DNA from: Lishizhenia tianjinensis | Lineage (GTDB): Bacteria; Bacteroidota; Bacteroidia; Flavobacteriales_D; Crocinitomicaceae | NCBI GenBank assembly: GCA_943330745.2 | Contig: CALQIX020000002.1 | Span: 90,909-144,666, forward strand | Reading direction: 5' to 3' | DNA: 53,758 nucleotides | Part shown: positions 34,713 to 43,000 of the stretch, piece by piece | Numbering within the stretch: the first letter of the stretch is position 1 | Layout of the letters: each line of letters opens with the position of its first letter | Position numbers and translations under genes: made by a program | The notes under the pieces: generated by a model | Database searches by the model: none | What the model saw: the letters and a program-made list of their open reading frames with translations, nothing else | Told to the model about the DNA's origin: nothing

Positions 34713-34722
34713 AAAAAAGATT

Positions 34723-35724
34723 ATGAAAAACTGTTTAGCACTTCTTATCTGTTTACAATCGCTGTTTTTGCAAGGACAATATTTCTTGTATTGGCATGAT
34801 GAATTTGACAGCAACCAATTAGATTCAACGAAGTGGAAATATGACATTGGTGCCGGTGGGTGGGGAAATAACGAGATGCAATATTATACGAATTTACCTT
34901 CCAATTCGAACATAACGAATGGAAATCTAGTAATAACAGCATTGGATCAAAATTTTGGCACAAGTCAATATACTTCAGCACGCGTTATAACGAAAGACCT
35001 TTTCGCTTTTAAATACGGTAGAATTGAAGCAAGAATCAAACTCCCAATGGGCCCGGGATTATGGCCAGCTTTCTGGATGTTAGGTGCAAATATTGATAGT
35101 CAAATTTGGCCTACTTGTGGTGAAATTGATATTATGGAGCACATTAATTCAGAATCGAAAATATATGGCACTATCCATTTCGATAGCCTTGGTCATAGAT
35201 ACAGAGGTGGTCAGTTTAATTGCGACCCTACTCAATATCATCAATATGCAGTGATTTGGGATTCTACTAAAATTACATGGTTGGTTGATAATGTTGTATA
35301 TCATGAACAAGCTATTTTTAATGGTAGCCTCAATAAAGAAGAATTTGTTAAGCCATTTTTCTTATTATTGAATATTGCAGTTGGCGGAAACTGGCCGGGT
35401 GGACCGAATCAAAACACACTATTTCCTGCAAGTATGTATGTTGATTACGTGCGTGTTTACAAGGATCAATCAGAACTAAGTATTAATGAAGAAAGTCTAA
35501 AGGATATCACAATCAGCCCAAATCCAACAACAGGGATAGTAAACATTGAAGGATTAAATTTATCTTCAATAATTTTGCAAACAATGGACGGAAAAATTGT
35601 TTTCATAGATAATTCCATTGAATCAAATATGTTTGATTGCTCAGCACTCCCTAATGGAATTTACCTCATTCAAGTTGAAACGACGTCTGGAAAAAGAATG
35701 GTTAAACGATTGATTAAAGAATAA
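34723..35724 (+). CDS. Secreted GH16 endo-beta-1,3-glucanase (laminarinase type) with T9SS sorting domain
   Basis: 333 residues: a signal peptide (~1-18), a single GH16 domain (~20-250) and a T9SS type A domain (~258-333; ITISPNPTTGIVNIEG, LPNGIYLIQVE). The catalytic motif GEIDIMEH gives nucleophile E134, helper D136 and acid/base E139. The laminarinase-type features WHDEFDS, GWGNNEMQYYT, GRIEARIKLPMGPGLWPAFW and VGGNWPGG are all present. GH16 enzymes of this subgroup cleave beta-1,3- or mixed beta-1,3/1,4-glucan. Export by T9SS places it on the surface or in the medium. It is tail-to-tail with the leftward operon (15 bases apart). A terminator directly upstream means expression depends on read-through or an unseen promoter. 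Confidence 0.92.
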   Translation: MKNCLALLICLQSLFLQGQYFLYWHDEFDSNQLDSTKWKYDIGAGGWGNNEMQYYTNLPSNSNITNGNLVITALDQNFGTSQYTSARVITKDLFAFKYGRIEARIKLPMGPGLWPAFWMLGANIDSQIWPTCGEIDIMEHINSESKIYGTIHFDSLGHRYRGGQFNCDPTQYHQYAVIWDSTKITWLVDNVVYHEQAIFNGSLNKEEFVKPFFLLLNIAVGGNWPGGPNQNTLFPASMYVDYVRVYKDQSELSINEESLKDITISPNPTTGIVNIEGLNLSSIILQTMDGKIVFIDNSIESNMFDCSALPNGIYLIQVETTSGKRMVKRLIKE

Positions 35725-35739
35725 ATTTATTTTACTACT

Positions 35740-36984
35740 TTATTCCAATAGTAATTTTCCCCATTTCGCAGGAGAAAGATTAAATCCTTCTTGGTAAGAA
35801 CTATTCCAACGTACTTGTTGTTCTCTTTTTTCAAATGTACCTAAGTCGATTGCTGCCTCAAATCCTAACTCTGTTCCAGGAACTAATTTTTGGTTATACA
35901 AATTAGAATAAGGTATCATAATTTCCACTGTATAACCCCTTTCATTCATTTTTATTTCCTTTTGAATTGTTGGCATTTCAATATTGGAGCTATAATTCCA
36001 GGCAGGATTGTTAGAGCCGCAAAAGATTCCAATATGCTGATCGCTTAACAAATAAAATTTTCTTTTCTCATCCACGTTCGGATTTGTAGAGAAAGCAAGT
36101 TCTATTGCGTCACCATTCCAGCAATTTCTTTCTTTTTGTGAATTTTGTAATGGAGTATCATCAACAACTGAAAAAGCAAAAAACAAGGTGTCGGGATTAT
36201 AACGCACAGCAAATGAATGAATTTCTGATAAGGGAGTAAACGATGTATTCCAATCACTCAAATCACCATCAATTGTTGGACTTTTAGAAATTAAACTAGC
36301 GGCCATGTCTAACTTTAATTTACTTGAAAAAGGCACGATTTTAATCGAATTAACTTCAATTGCCCCTTCTCCAAAGAATTGAATGATTAATTGTTTTACA
36401 CTGGTTAAATCCAATTGATTTTCTTCACACGGAAACAAAGAAAAAGGCAATTCAACCTTGGTCCATTGTTGCGTGATTTCCTGACCAGTTAAAAAGGATT
36501 TTGAATACCCCAGCCAGGCTTGTCTGCCCGCATAATCCTCAATTCCAAAAGCCCACGGAAGGTTGGTAAAAGATTTTCCTGTTGAACGCACTTGCAATTC
36601 TATTGCAATCGTATCTTGAATGTAGGCAATGTCTTTTGCTGCCCATGAATCCCATCCAAAGCCCATCCCAACCCAATCACACCCATCTTGATCTTTATTC
36701 CATTTCAGTTGCAAATAAGAATCAAGTTCATCTTTCCCTTGATGAGCATTCAAACAAGTGGTGTTTTTAGCTGACCAAAAATCGTCACTCAACTCATCTG
36801 TATAAATATCCATTTGACTGAAGCCACGAATCGTAAATTTCCCTGGAACCTCTTCATCATATAATCCGACTTTTTTAAATTCTAATCTATTTCCGATAAT
36901 ATCCACACCCTCTAAATTTTTCAAATCTTCTTGTGACCAAGAAATTGAAGAGGCACAAAAAATAATTATAAAAAATTTGTTCAT
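35740..36984 (-). CDS. Secreted protein with CBM-like and CBM9/DOMON-like domains
   Basis: 414 residues with signal peptide (MNKFFIIIFCASSISWSQ). The N-terminal ~220 residues form a beta-sandwich-like region (DGCDWVGMGFGWDSWAAKDI, TKVELPFSLFPCEENQLDLT) of the kind seen in CBM11/CIA30-type galactose-binding folds. The C-terminal ~180 residues are a CBM9-like/DOMON-like domain, starting at the typical SPTIDGDLSDWNTSF, with NCWNGDAIELAFSTNP and MIPYSNL later. No catalytic residues of a glycosidase family are seen and there is no lipobox or T9SS domain, so it may be periplasmic. It is the last gene of the leftward operon, 2 bases after the lipoprotein gene. Likely an oligosaccharide-binding protein. 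Confidence 0.68.
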   Translation of the reverse strand: MNKFFIIIFCASSISWSQEDLKNLEGVDIIGNRLEFKKVGLYDEEVPGKFTIRGFSQMDIYTDELSDDFWSAKNTTCLNAHQGKDELDSYLQLKWNKDQDGCDWVGMGFGWDSWAAKDIAYIQDTIAIELQVRSTGKSFTNLPWAFGIEDYAGRQAWLGYSKSFLTGQEITQQWTKVELPFSLFPCEENQLDLTSVKQLIIQFFGEGAIEVNSIKIVPFSSKLKLDMAASLISKSPTIDGDLSDWNTSFTPLSEIHSFAVRYNPDTLFFAFSVVDDTPLQNSQKERNCWNGDAIELAFSTNPNVDEKRKFYLLSDQHIGIFCGSNNPAWNYSSNIEMPTIQKEIKMNERGYTVEIMIPYSNLYNQKLVPGTELGFEAAIDLGTFEKREQQVRWNSSYQEGFNLSPAKWGKLLLE

Positions 36985-36986
36985 GT

Positions 36987-37988
36987 TTATGGGATCAAAG
37001 GTCCATTTTCTGTGAAGATGACATAATCAATTTTTGCTTTGGCAAAACCGGAAGAAGGGTTAGCTAAATGAAGCATGTTGATCTGTTGAATCTTATCTGA
37101 ATCATGTGTGCCATTTCCAGCTGGAGTTGAGGTTGCGCCGTTTACCAAACAAAGTAAATCGCTATACTTGACGGAAACAAGCTTCCAACCCACCCAATTT
37201 ACAGGAATTTCAATAGAATACATATCTTCACTAGTACTAGTAAATAATCCATCGCCATTATCATCTTCTTGAAATTGGAATAAAACTATACTATTTATCA
37301 GGCCTGGTTCGCCGTATATCATCACATTAAAATAAACAGCATTTGGATTAGAGGGAAGAGGGAGAGTAGATGCGCCATAAGCACTAGCTTTGAAGTTCAC
37401 CAAACCAATTAACCAATCCCAATTTACTGTCCCCGCCATATTGAGGTAATCATTTCCTTCAGCAGCAGATGTATCCGTTTTTATTTGAAAATCCATATTT
37501 GCCCCAGATTGAGTAAATGACCCCCATCCTGAATTAAATCCATTTTCAAAATCTGCTACGATAAATCCAGAATTTGTTTTAGGCTGAAGTACTTTTACAT
37601 ATACTACAAGCGTATCTGGTTCTCCGGCAAATGTTAACTCAACCTTGCATTGCTCTGCACGAAAGAGGGGTAAATTCGACGTGCTTCCATTCCACAAACT
37701 AGAGGATGCATCAAGTGAGCTACTTAAGCCAGTAATGATTTTTTCTGCCCCACTACTTAAGCCGGAAATTCGTAATTTCCAGGCTGTGTTTTTGGATAAA
37801 CTAGCGGTAAAAAAAACCGTTTCTCCTACAGAAAAATCTACAGAATCCTGGCTCGCCTGCAAGGTGTTTATTATGGTAAATTGTCCGTTTAAATCTTGCA
37901 AAGAAGGACCATCTATTTTGTCATGTTCCTTTTTACGACATGCAACAATAGAAATTAAAACGAGTATGATTAGACTTAATTTTTTCAT
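36987..37988 (-). CDS. Surface or periplasmic lipoprotein, putative glycan-binding
   Basis: 333 residues with a lipoprotein signal peptide (MKKLSLIILVLISIVACRKK, Cys17). An N-terminal Ig/PKD-like domain (~30-135; SVGETVFFTASLSKNTAWKL) is followed by a ~190-residue beta-sandwich (~140-333; GFIVADFENGFNSGWGSF, WDWLIGLVNFKA, AKIDYVIFTENG) that looks like a CBM11-type galactose-binding fold. Architecture and position recall SusE/SusF-type surface glycan-binding lipoproteins, although it is not recognisably homologous to them. It starts 6 bases after the upstream barrel gene, in the same operon, and probably sits in the outer membrane next to the barrels. Confidence 0.66.
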   Translation of the reverse strand: MKKLSLIILVLISIVACRKKEHDKIDGPSLQDLNGQFTIINTLQASQDSVDFSVGETVFFTASLSKNTAWKLRISGLSSGAEKIITGLSSSLDASSSLWNGSTSNLPLFRAEQCKVELTFAGEPDTLVVYVKVLQPKTNSGFIVADFENGFNSGWGSFTQSGANMDFQIKTDTSAAEGNDYLNMAGTVNWDWLIGLVNFKASAYGASTLPLPSNPNAVYFNVMIYGEPGLINSIVLFQFQEDDNGDGLFTSTSEDMYSIEIPVNWVGWKLVSVKYSDLLCLVNGATSTPAGNGTHDSDKIQQINMLHLANPSSGFAKAKIDYVIFTENGPLIP

Positions 37989-37994
37989 AGGTTC

Positions 37995-39689
37995 TTAAAA
38001 TTTCATTATATAATAAATCATCAGTTGATTCAGTCTGTATGGAGCTGCTAAGTTATATGAATTAGAGTTTGATTCATAAAATGCGGCTAAATATACATCC
38101 TTTGTAAAAGAGAATTTAATTCCTCCAGAAAAACTATTTTCGATTCCGTCAATGGTCAATTGATTGAAATTAACTATTTCCCCACTGGCATTGCGGACCG
38201 CCTCAGTTTCGTTTCCACTACATTGAAAAAGGAATGCATTTCCCAATACCGATAAATTCTCTATTATTTCAAATTCAAATCCAGCGTTAGCGGTAAGGGA
38301 ATTCAAACGGATTGTTTCAAAATCAAACTCACTTTTCCTATTGGTTTTCTGATAAGCCAATCCAAGCTGAAACACTTGTTTTTTCTTCCATTTCAGCCAA
38401 TTGGAGAAATCAATTTTTAGGGTCGTGTTCAAATAGTGAAATGTGCGCAGTTGTAATGTCCCCTGACCACGAATTTCTTGGAGGCGATAATACGTAGCAT
38501 CAAAAGCAACAATTTTCTTTTTGTCTGAAAAAGCCCCCCCCATATAAACCCCACGTCTATTGAAAGTTGCAACCCCGTAGGGCAAAACATTATTTATTGC
38601 CGGATTTATTGCCATAATTCGAGTAGAAATCCCCGCTGAATACAAGCTAGGATCATTGTATAAATCATAGTAGGACAAAGGTCTTATTATTTGTGCATTG
38701 GTATATCGTTCATAAAAACCATTTACTTGATTAAAATCCATGCGTTTTGATTGTGCCCCAAAACTTCTAAAGTCAGGACCATTATCCATATACCCTAATT
38801 TAAAATTGACACCTAATTTTTTTAATTGGGCAGTTCCTTTCACATGAACAAAATAATCCGATAATTTACCTTCCATGTTTTGGGTTGAGTAACTCGATGA
38901 AAAACCGGATTCGCCATCAATTCCAATTTTTATTTTGTCATTTGTCCAGGAGGCATCATAGGTGAGCGATGTAACGTTATTTCGATAGGCATTGTCTGTA
39001 AGTGCGGTTTGTTTCAAATCGAACGTGCTAACATGATTTACACCCAGCGTAAGGTATTTACTTTGATTTACAACAACATTACCACCTCCAAAGAAACGTT
39101 CAAGAATGTTCGTGAAATTTGTTGGATTCAAGCGTGTAATAAACCCATTAAACTTCATTTCCTTGATTCCTTTCGGGAATTTTAATGCAAAGTCAGCTGC
39201 AGCACCCTGTTGGCGCCATGTGTTGTTGTTTTTGTAGAACGACTCGTAATTCAAAACTTCCTCTTTGATTCTATTTGTAGAAAAGGAGGAAACCAATAAA
39301 TCCGGGTTGTGGTTGTAAAAGGTATACGGTGAAAGCTTGTAATCAATATTACCAATTTGATATCGAACTACATTTCCGGCTACTCCTTTCACTTGAATTT
39401 GACGAACATCAAAAGTTACACCTCCACCCCAAAATCCACCAAAATCATTTTTAATTCGCATCATCCCTAAAATTTCCGTATTGGAATTTGGATTAATTTT
39501 TATACCTAAATCAATTAAGGCATATCCTCCGGTTGATTTCCTTGGTGTAACTGTGTCAGAATCATCAGATGAAAAACCGGTTTGAGAAATTAACGATCGA
39601 GCCCCACCAATAAACTGCACTTTTTTACCCTCTTGCGAAAAAGAATCCAATAGAGTCAGCAGAAAAATTAATCCAATTATTACCTTCAT
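37995..39689 (-). CDS. Outer-membrane beta-barrel protein B of the glucan locus
   Basis: 564 residues, signal peptide (MKVIIGLIFLLTLLDSFSQ), then a long series of alternating polar/hydrophobic strands rich in Tyr, Phe, Gly and Asn, ending in a Phe-terminated strand (LNQLMIYYIMKF) as expected for BamA-inserted barrels. There is no TonB plug, carboxypeptidase-like domain or SusC signature. It shares recognisable local similarity with the neighbour 39690-41528: LSPYTF versus LSPFTF, then YESFYKNNNTWRQQG versus YKTFYKNGALTQDVRWGQQ. The two are therefore distant paralogues. It starts directly after the neighbour's stop (no gap). A porin-like oligosaccharide channel is the best guess. Confidence 0.7.
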   Translation of the reverse strand: MKVIIGLIFLLTLLDSFSQEGKKVQFIGGARSLISQTGFSSDDSDTVTPRKSTGGYALIDLGIKINPNSNTEILGMMRIKNDFGGFWGGGVTFDVRQIQVKGVAGNVVRYQIGNIDYKLSPYTFYNHNPDLLVSSFSTNRIKEEVLNYESFYKNNNTWRQQGAAADFALKFPKGIKEMKFNGFITRLNPTNFTNILERFFGGGNVVVNQSKYLTLGVNHVSTFDLKQTALTDNAYRNNVTSLTYDASWTNDKIKIGIDGESGFSSSYSTQNMEGKLSDYFVHVKGTAQLKKLGVNFKLGYMDNGPDFRSFGAQSKRMDFNQVNGFYERYTNAQIIRPLSYYDLYNDPSLYSAGISTRIMAINPAINNVLPYGVATFNRRGVYMGGAFSDKKKIVAFDATYYRLQEIRGQGTLQLRTFHYLNTTLKIDFSNWLKWKKKQVFQLGLAYQKTNRKSEFDFETIRLNSLTANAGFEFEIIENLSVLGNAFLFQCSGNETEAVRNASGEIVNFNQLTIDGIENSFSGGIKFSFTKDVYLAAFYESNSNSYNLAAPYRLNQLMIYYIMKF

Positions 39690-41528
39690 TTAAAAAAATA
39701 TTTTTAGTTCGACAGTGGTTTCTGTTCCTTGATAATGATCCAATGAGAAGTTCAAATCTTGATATTTCATCCATCGATGACGGAGGTATAAACCAGTATT
39801 TTTAGCCAGCTGTAAATCCAATCCTATGGAATAACTCCATCCTATTTGATTTTTTGGTTTGAGACTTACTTGATCTAACTCAGTGTTGTTATTGGCAAGA
39901 ATACGATCAAATCCAAAATAATTAGAAAAAATCACATGCTTGTTGAGCTTATAATAAAACTCCGCTTGATTGTTATAGCTTTGCAAATAGGCTTTTGATG
40001 AGTAAATGGGTAACGCTGAAAATCGTTGCTGCACACTATGAAAACTTCCCAAATAGAAAATTAATAAATCTCTACCGAACAACTTTGTTTCTGTCTTAAA
40101 ACTTACTTCAAGCGTGTTAAACCCTTTGGCTGTTATGGAGTCCGTAATTGTTACTGTTTCATATACTCCCCGGTAAATTTTATTTAAATTTCCATACGGA
40201 CCAACATTAGCTGGGAAAGCCCACCGCCAAAAACGAGAGAGGGCTAAATTGTTGGCAGGGTGTCCGTAGGTAATTCTATTAGAAATACCACTAATTTCGG
40301 AAGCAGCGCTATACCCTAATGTTAATTTGTTCTTTTTGTAATTCAAATCAGTATTAAGTATTAAACCCCTACGATTATTTGTCAGTTGACCAATATTAAC
40401 AAGAGAACTAGCAAATGGAATTAAAGGAGTCTGACTCCCCGTTGCAGCAAAATTGGTGTTGAATTCTTGAATGGATGAATTCCAAAACGTTCCATTATTA
40501 TTAATAACATTCGGACTTACTTGAAAAAATCGTACTTCCAGCGGAAAATAAGTCCATTTTTTGGAGAACTGAAACTTGAGATCGATAGCTTCTCCCCATT
40601 TATTGGAAGCAGTCGGACTGTAATAATTGCCTAATCCAATTTCACCCAATATAGAAAGTTCTTTCCATTTTAATTTATATTCGGTTGTAATCAGGTTAAA
40701 TCCAATCGCCAGCCTTGCGAGGCTATCTGTAAAGGTTTGACTTGAAATAGCATTGATGCTCACGAAATTATCTTTGAAATCTTTTTTTATTTTTCCTGCG
40801 GTCATCAAATTTGGTCTTGGCAAGGAACCACCATTAAATTGTGATTTACCATGCATAAAAGCAAATGAAAACCCTTGCGGCAAGCGTGCAACATCTAATA
40901 TGAACCCTTGAAAAGCTTGCTGACCCCACCGTACATCTTGGGTAAGAGCTCCATTTTTATAAAATGTTTTATAGCGGTCATAGGGCTCATTTGTATTAGG
41001 ATCCCACGGGTTCCGTTCAAAAATACTGAATCGGTTATAGGCAGTATTCGAAGAAAAAGTAAACGGACTCAAGGTATACCAATGAATTCCCCCCATTTTA
41101 ACATTAAATAATCCGTATTTTGTTGAATGTGAGCCCGTTAAATTAATTCCAAGATTCAACCCTTTGGCATAATCCGTAGTGCTTCCTGTTAGCGGAGTCC
41201 ACAGATATAAATCTGTTGAAAATGAAGTGGTTTTTGAGGGTTTCCCACCAATAGTCAACATCAATTGCGGAATATTACTGTCATCGCCTAAAAAAACCTT
41301 ACGCTTAATAGATTCAAATTCCGGGTACGGATTACTCATTTGTGAATAGGCTCCTAAAAAACGATAATAACCAGATATACTAATGTTGTCCAGTGCTGAA
41401 CTGATTTTTTTTGGAAATAATCCCGAATTTATAGGTGAAAATTCAGAAGTATCTATACGCAACTGTCCAGTAACGTTTTGATTTAAAAACGCAATCATTA
41501 ATGCAATGAATAGGTGACTATTTTTCAT
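39690..41528 (-). CDS. Outer-membrane beta-barrel protein A of the glucan locus
   Basis: About 612 residues from the ATG at 41528, chosen because it begins a good signal peptide (MKNSHLFIALMIAFLNQNVTG). The longer frame to 41636 would add an unlikely N-terminus inside the upstream gene. The mature protein is strand-rich with many aromatics (ISISGYYRFLGAYSQM, NPWDPNTNEPYDRYKTFYK) and ends GTETTVELKIFF, a Phe-terminated barrel strand. No TonB-dependent receptor plug is seen. It overlaps the upstream glycosidase gene by 11 bases and abuts the related barrel gene downstream. Paralogue of 37995-39689. Likely forms the outer-membrane entry route for oligosaccharides, but no characterised homologue comes to mind. 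Confidence 0.7.
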   Translation of the reverse strand: MKNSHLFIALMIAFLNQNVTGQLRIDTSEFSPINSGLFPKKISSALDNISISGYYRFLGAYSQMSNPYPEFESIKRKVFLGDDSNIPQLMLTIGGKPSKTTSFSTDLYLWTPLTGSTTDYAKGLNLGINLTGSHSTKYGLFNVKMGGIHWYTLSPFTFSSNTAYNRFSIFERNPWDPNTNEPYDRYKTFYKNGALTQDVRWGQQAFQGFILDVARLPQGFSFAFMHGKSQFNGGSLPRPNLMTAGKIKKDFKDNFVSINAISSQTFTDSLARLAIGFNLITTEYKLKWKELSILGEIGLGNYYSPTASNKWGEAIDLKFQFSKKWTYFPLEVRFFQVSPNVINNNGTFWNSSIQEFNTNFAATGSQTPLIPFASSLVNIGQLTNNRRGLILNTDLNYKKNKLTLGYSAASEISGISNRITYGHPANNLALSRFWRWAFPANVGPYGNLNKIYRGVYETVTITDSITAKGFNTLEVSFKTETKLFGRDLLIFYLGSFHSVQQRFSALPIYSSKAYLQSYNNQAEFYYKLNKHVIFSNYFGFDRILANNNTELDQVSLKPKNQIGWSYSIGLDLQLAKNTGLYLRHRWMKYQDLNFSLDHYQGTETTVELKIFF

Positions 41529-42846
41529 CAAATGAATGTAACGTTTGTTTTTTAAAGGTGACCTTGTTAGAATTTTGGGTGGTATCAAGTTGAACGTAAA
41601 ATGGCAAATTCGAATAGGCTGTTTTTTCGCCATCACTTACAGAAACAAACAAGCGATACCTACCTTCTAATGTTGGTGCTTGTAGAAAGATACTAGTAGC
41701 ATCTTTTCGTTTAATTTTTCCGACCAGTGGTGTAGGTTTTGCTTCTGCGTCTCCACCCGATTTTAGGTCCGTGCTTTCTGGAAACAATTCCCATTTTATG
41801 GTTAATTTATCGCCATTCAAATCATGAGCAAACACTGAAAATGGATATTTTTTATCGGCAGAACAAATTATATTTTGTGGTGGGTTTGAATGGTTAAAAT
41901 GCATGGAATCAACCGATGGACTGCGGTTAATCGGATATTTTCCAGACCAACAAAATTCCAACTGGTCAATTGGTTCTGTTGGTTGGCCATTTTCAGCAAA
42001 TAATCCGTACCAAGTATTAGTATATTCTTGTTTCTGACCCCATAAAAACGCAAAAGAACCGATACATTGCTTTCGTTCAGCAGAAATGCAGCGTTGGTAT
42101 CTGCTCAGATAAACTGCTGATTTCTCTGTGGATGTTTGCTCAATACTTGAATTCCATTTTGTTTTTGGCGACTCCCAATGACCATTTGGTCCCCATTCAG
42201 TTATCATGTAAGGGCCTTGAAAATTCCCATCAGACAAAATTTTCTTTACATTTTCGATATCTCCATATGTATTGATTCCGTAAATGTCAATGTCTTTCAT
42301 TACATCCATTATGAATTTCAACTTTTCAGGGGTAACTCCAGCTGTAACTGTTGCTGTTGGATGATTTTTGTCCTCCTCGTGAACCATTTTCGCAATGTCA
42401 TTTACCGCTGCCCACACTTTAGTATTGGAATATTCCAATTCATATTCATTTCCAACTCCCCACATCAATAAGGCTGGATGGTTTTTGTATTTTCTAACAG
42501 CGATTCGGAAATTCTCTAATTGATTGGCAATTTTATCGGTATCGTTGTAATCAAATCCGTGTCGCTCATGCTGCACCCACATTCCCAACATAACCTTGAG
42601 ACCTAAAGATTGAGCTTCATCCAGAATAGCTTGAGCATTTTCCAATCCCCAGGTTCGAATGGTATTACCACCTGCCGCTTTTAATTCGTGCATTTTTACG
42701 GTACCGCCCCCACCTTTAATGTAATATGGATTTCCATCAACCAACAGCTCCCATTGAGAATTAATTCTTTCAACTCGAACCAAAGGCGCTTGAGCCATCG
42801 AAGTAAACGATAGTATTAAATGAACTATAATTAAAATTCGTTTCAA
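41518..42846 (-). CDS. Secreted clan GH-A glycoside hydrolase (GH2-like TIM barrel)
   Basis: 442 residues with a signal peptide (~1-19). A (beta/alpha)8 barrel spans ~40-310: GGNTIRTWGLENAQAILDEA, GLKVMLGMWV and MWGVGNEYELE, where N133-E134 is the clan GH-A acid/base pair. Nucleophile E217 lies in MITEWGPNGHWE. An Ig-like domain follows (~320-425; DLNGDKLTIKWELFPES, LEGRYRLFVSVSDG). It resembles the TIM-barrel part of GH2 enzymes without the usual N-terminal jelly-roll domains. Substrate cannot be fixed from sequence, but its operon position suggests action on oligosaccharides of the same glucan. First gene of the five-gene leftward operon, with operator 4 just upstream. Confidence 0.82.
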   Translation of the reverse strand: MKRILIIVHLILSFTSMAQAPLVRVERINSQWELLVDGNPYYIKGGGGTVKMHELKAAGGNTIRTWGLENAQAILDEAQSLGLKVMLGMWVQHERHGFDYNDTDKIANQLENFRIAVRKYKNHPALLMWGVGNEYELEYSNTKVWAAVNDIAKMVHEEDKNHPTATVTAGVTPEKLKFIMDVMKDIDIYGINTYGDIENVKKILSDGNFQGPYMITEWGPNGHWESPKTKWNSSIEQTSTEKSAVYLSRYQRCISAERKQCIGSFAFLWGQKQEYTNTWYGLFAENGQPTEPIDQLEFCWSGKYPINRSPSVDSMHFNHSNPPQNIICSADKKYPFSVFAHDLNGDKLTIKWELFPESTDLKSGGDAEAKPTPLVGKIKRKDATSIFLQAPTLEGRYRLFVSVSDGEKTAYSNLPFYVQLDTTQNSNKVTFKKQTLHSFDEK

Positions 42847-42859
42847 CTAGTTAATATAG

Positions 42860-42880
42860 TTTTTGTAAGTTGTACAATAT
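42860..42880. promoter_or_regulatory. Operator 4 candidate (TTTTTGT-n7-ACAATAT)
   Basis: TTTTTGT (42860-42866), a 7-base spacer and ACAATAT (42874-42880) keep the TTGT-n7-ACAAT core of operators 1-3. It lies 13 bases upstream of the start of the leftward glycosidase operon. It is the weakest of the four. Confidence 0.5.
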
Positions 42881-42976
42881 TAATTAAAAACAATTAACAA
42901 TCAAAGAAATTCATTCTTTAATTAAATCACTTGAATTTAATATCTTTTAAACAAGAAGTTAATATAAATGTTTATC

Positions 42977-42997
42977 TTAGTGTAATAATTACAATAT
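42977..42997. promoter_or_regulatory. Operator 3 candidate (TTAGTGT-n7-ACAATAT)
   Basis: TTAGTGT (42977-42983), a 7-base spacer and ACAATAT (42991-42997) match the operator core with one arm mismatch. It ends 3 bases before the GH3 ATG and directly follows a near-consensus -7 element (TATCTTAG, 42973-42980). Confidence 0.55.
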
Positions 42998-43000
42998 CTA

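Noticed and set aside
39690..41636. Longer form of outer-membrane barrel A beginning at 41636
   Set aside because: The extra 36 residues are basic, lack signal-peptide character and overlap the upstream gene by 119 bases. The ATG at 41528 gives a clean signal peptide.
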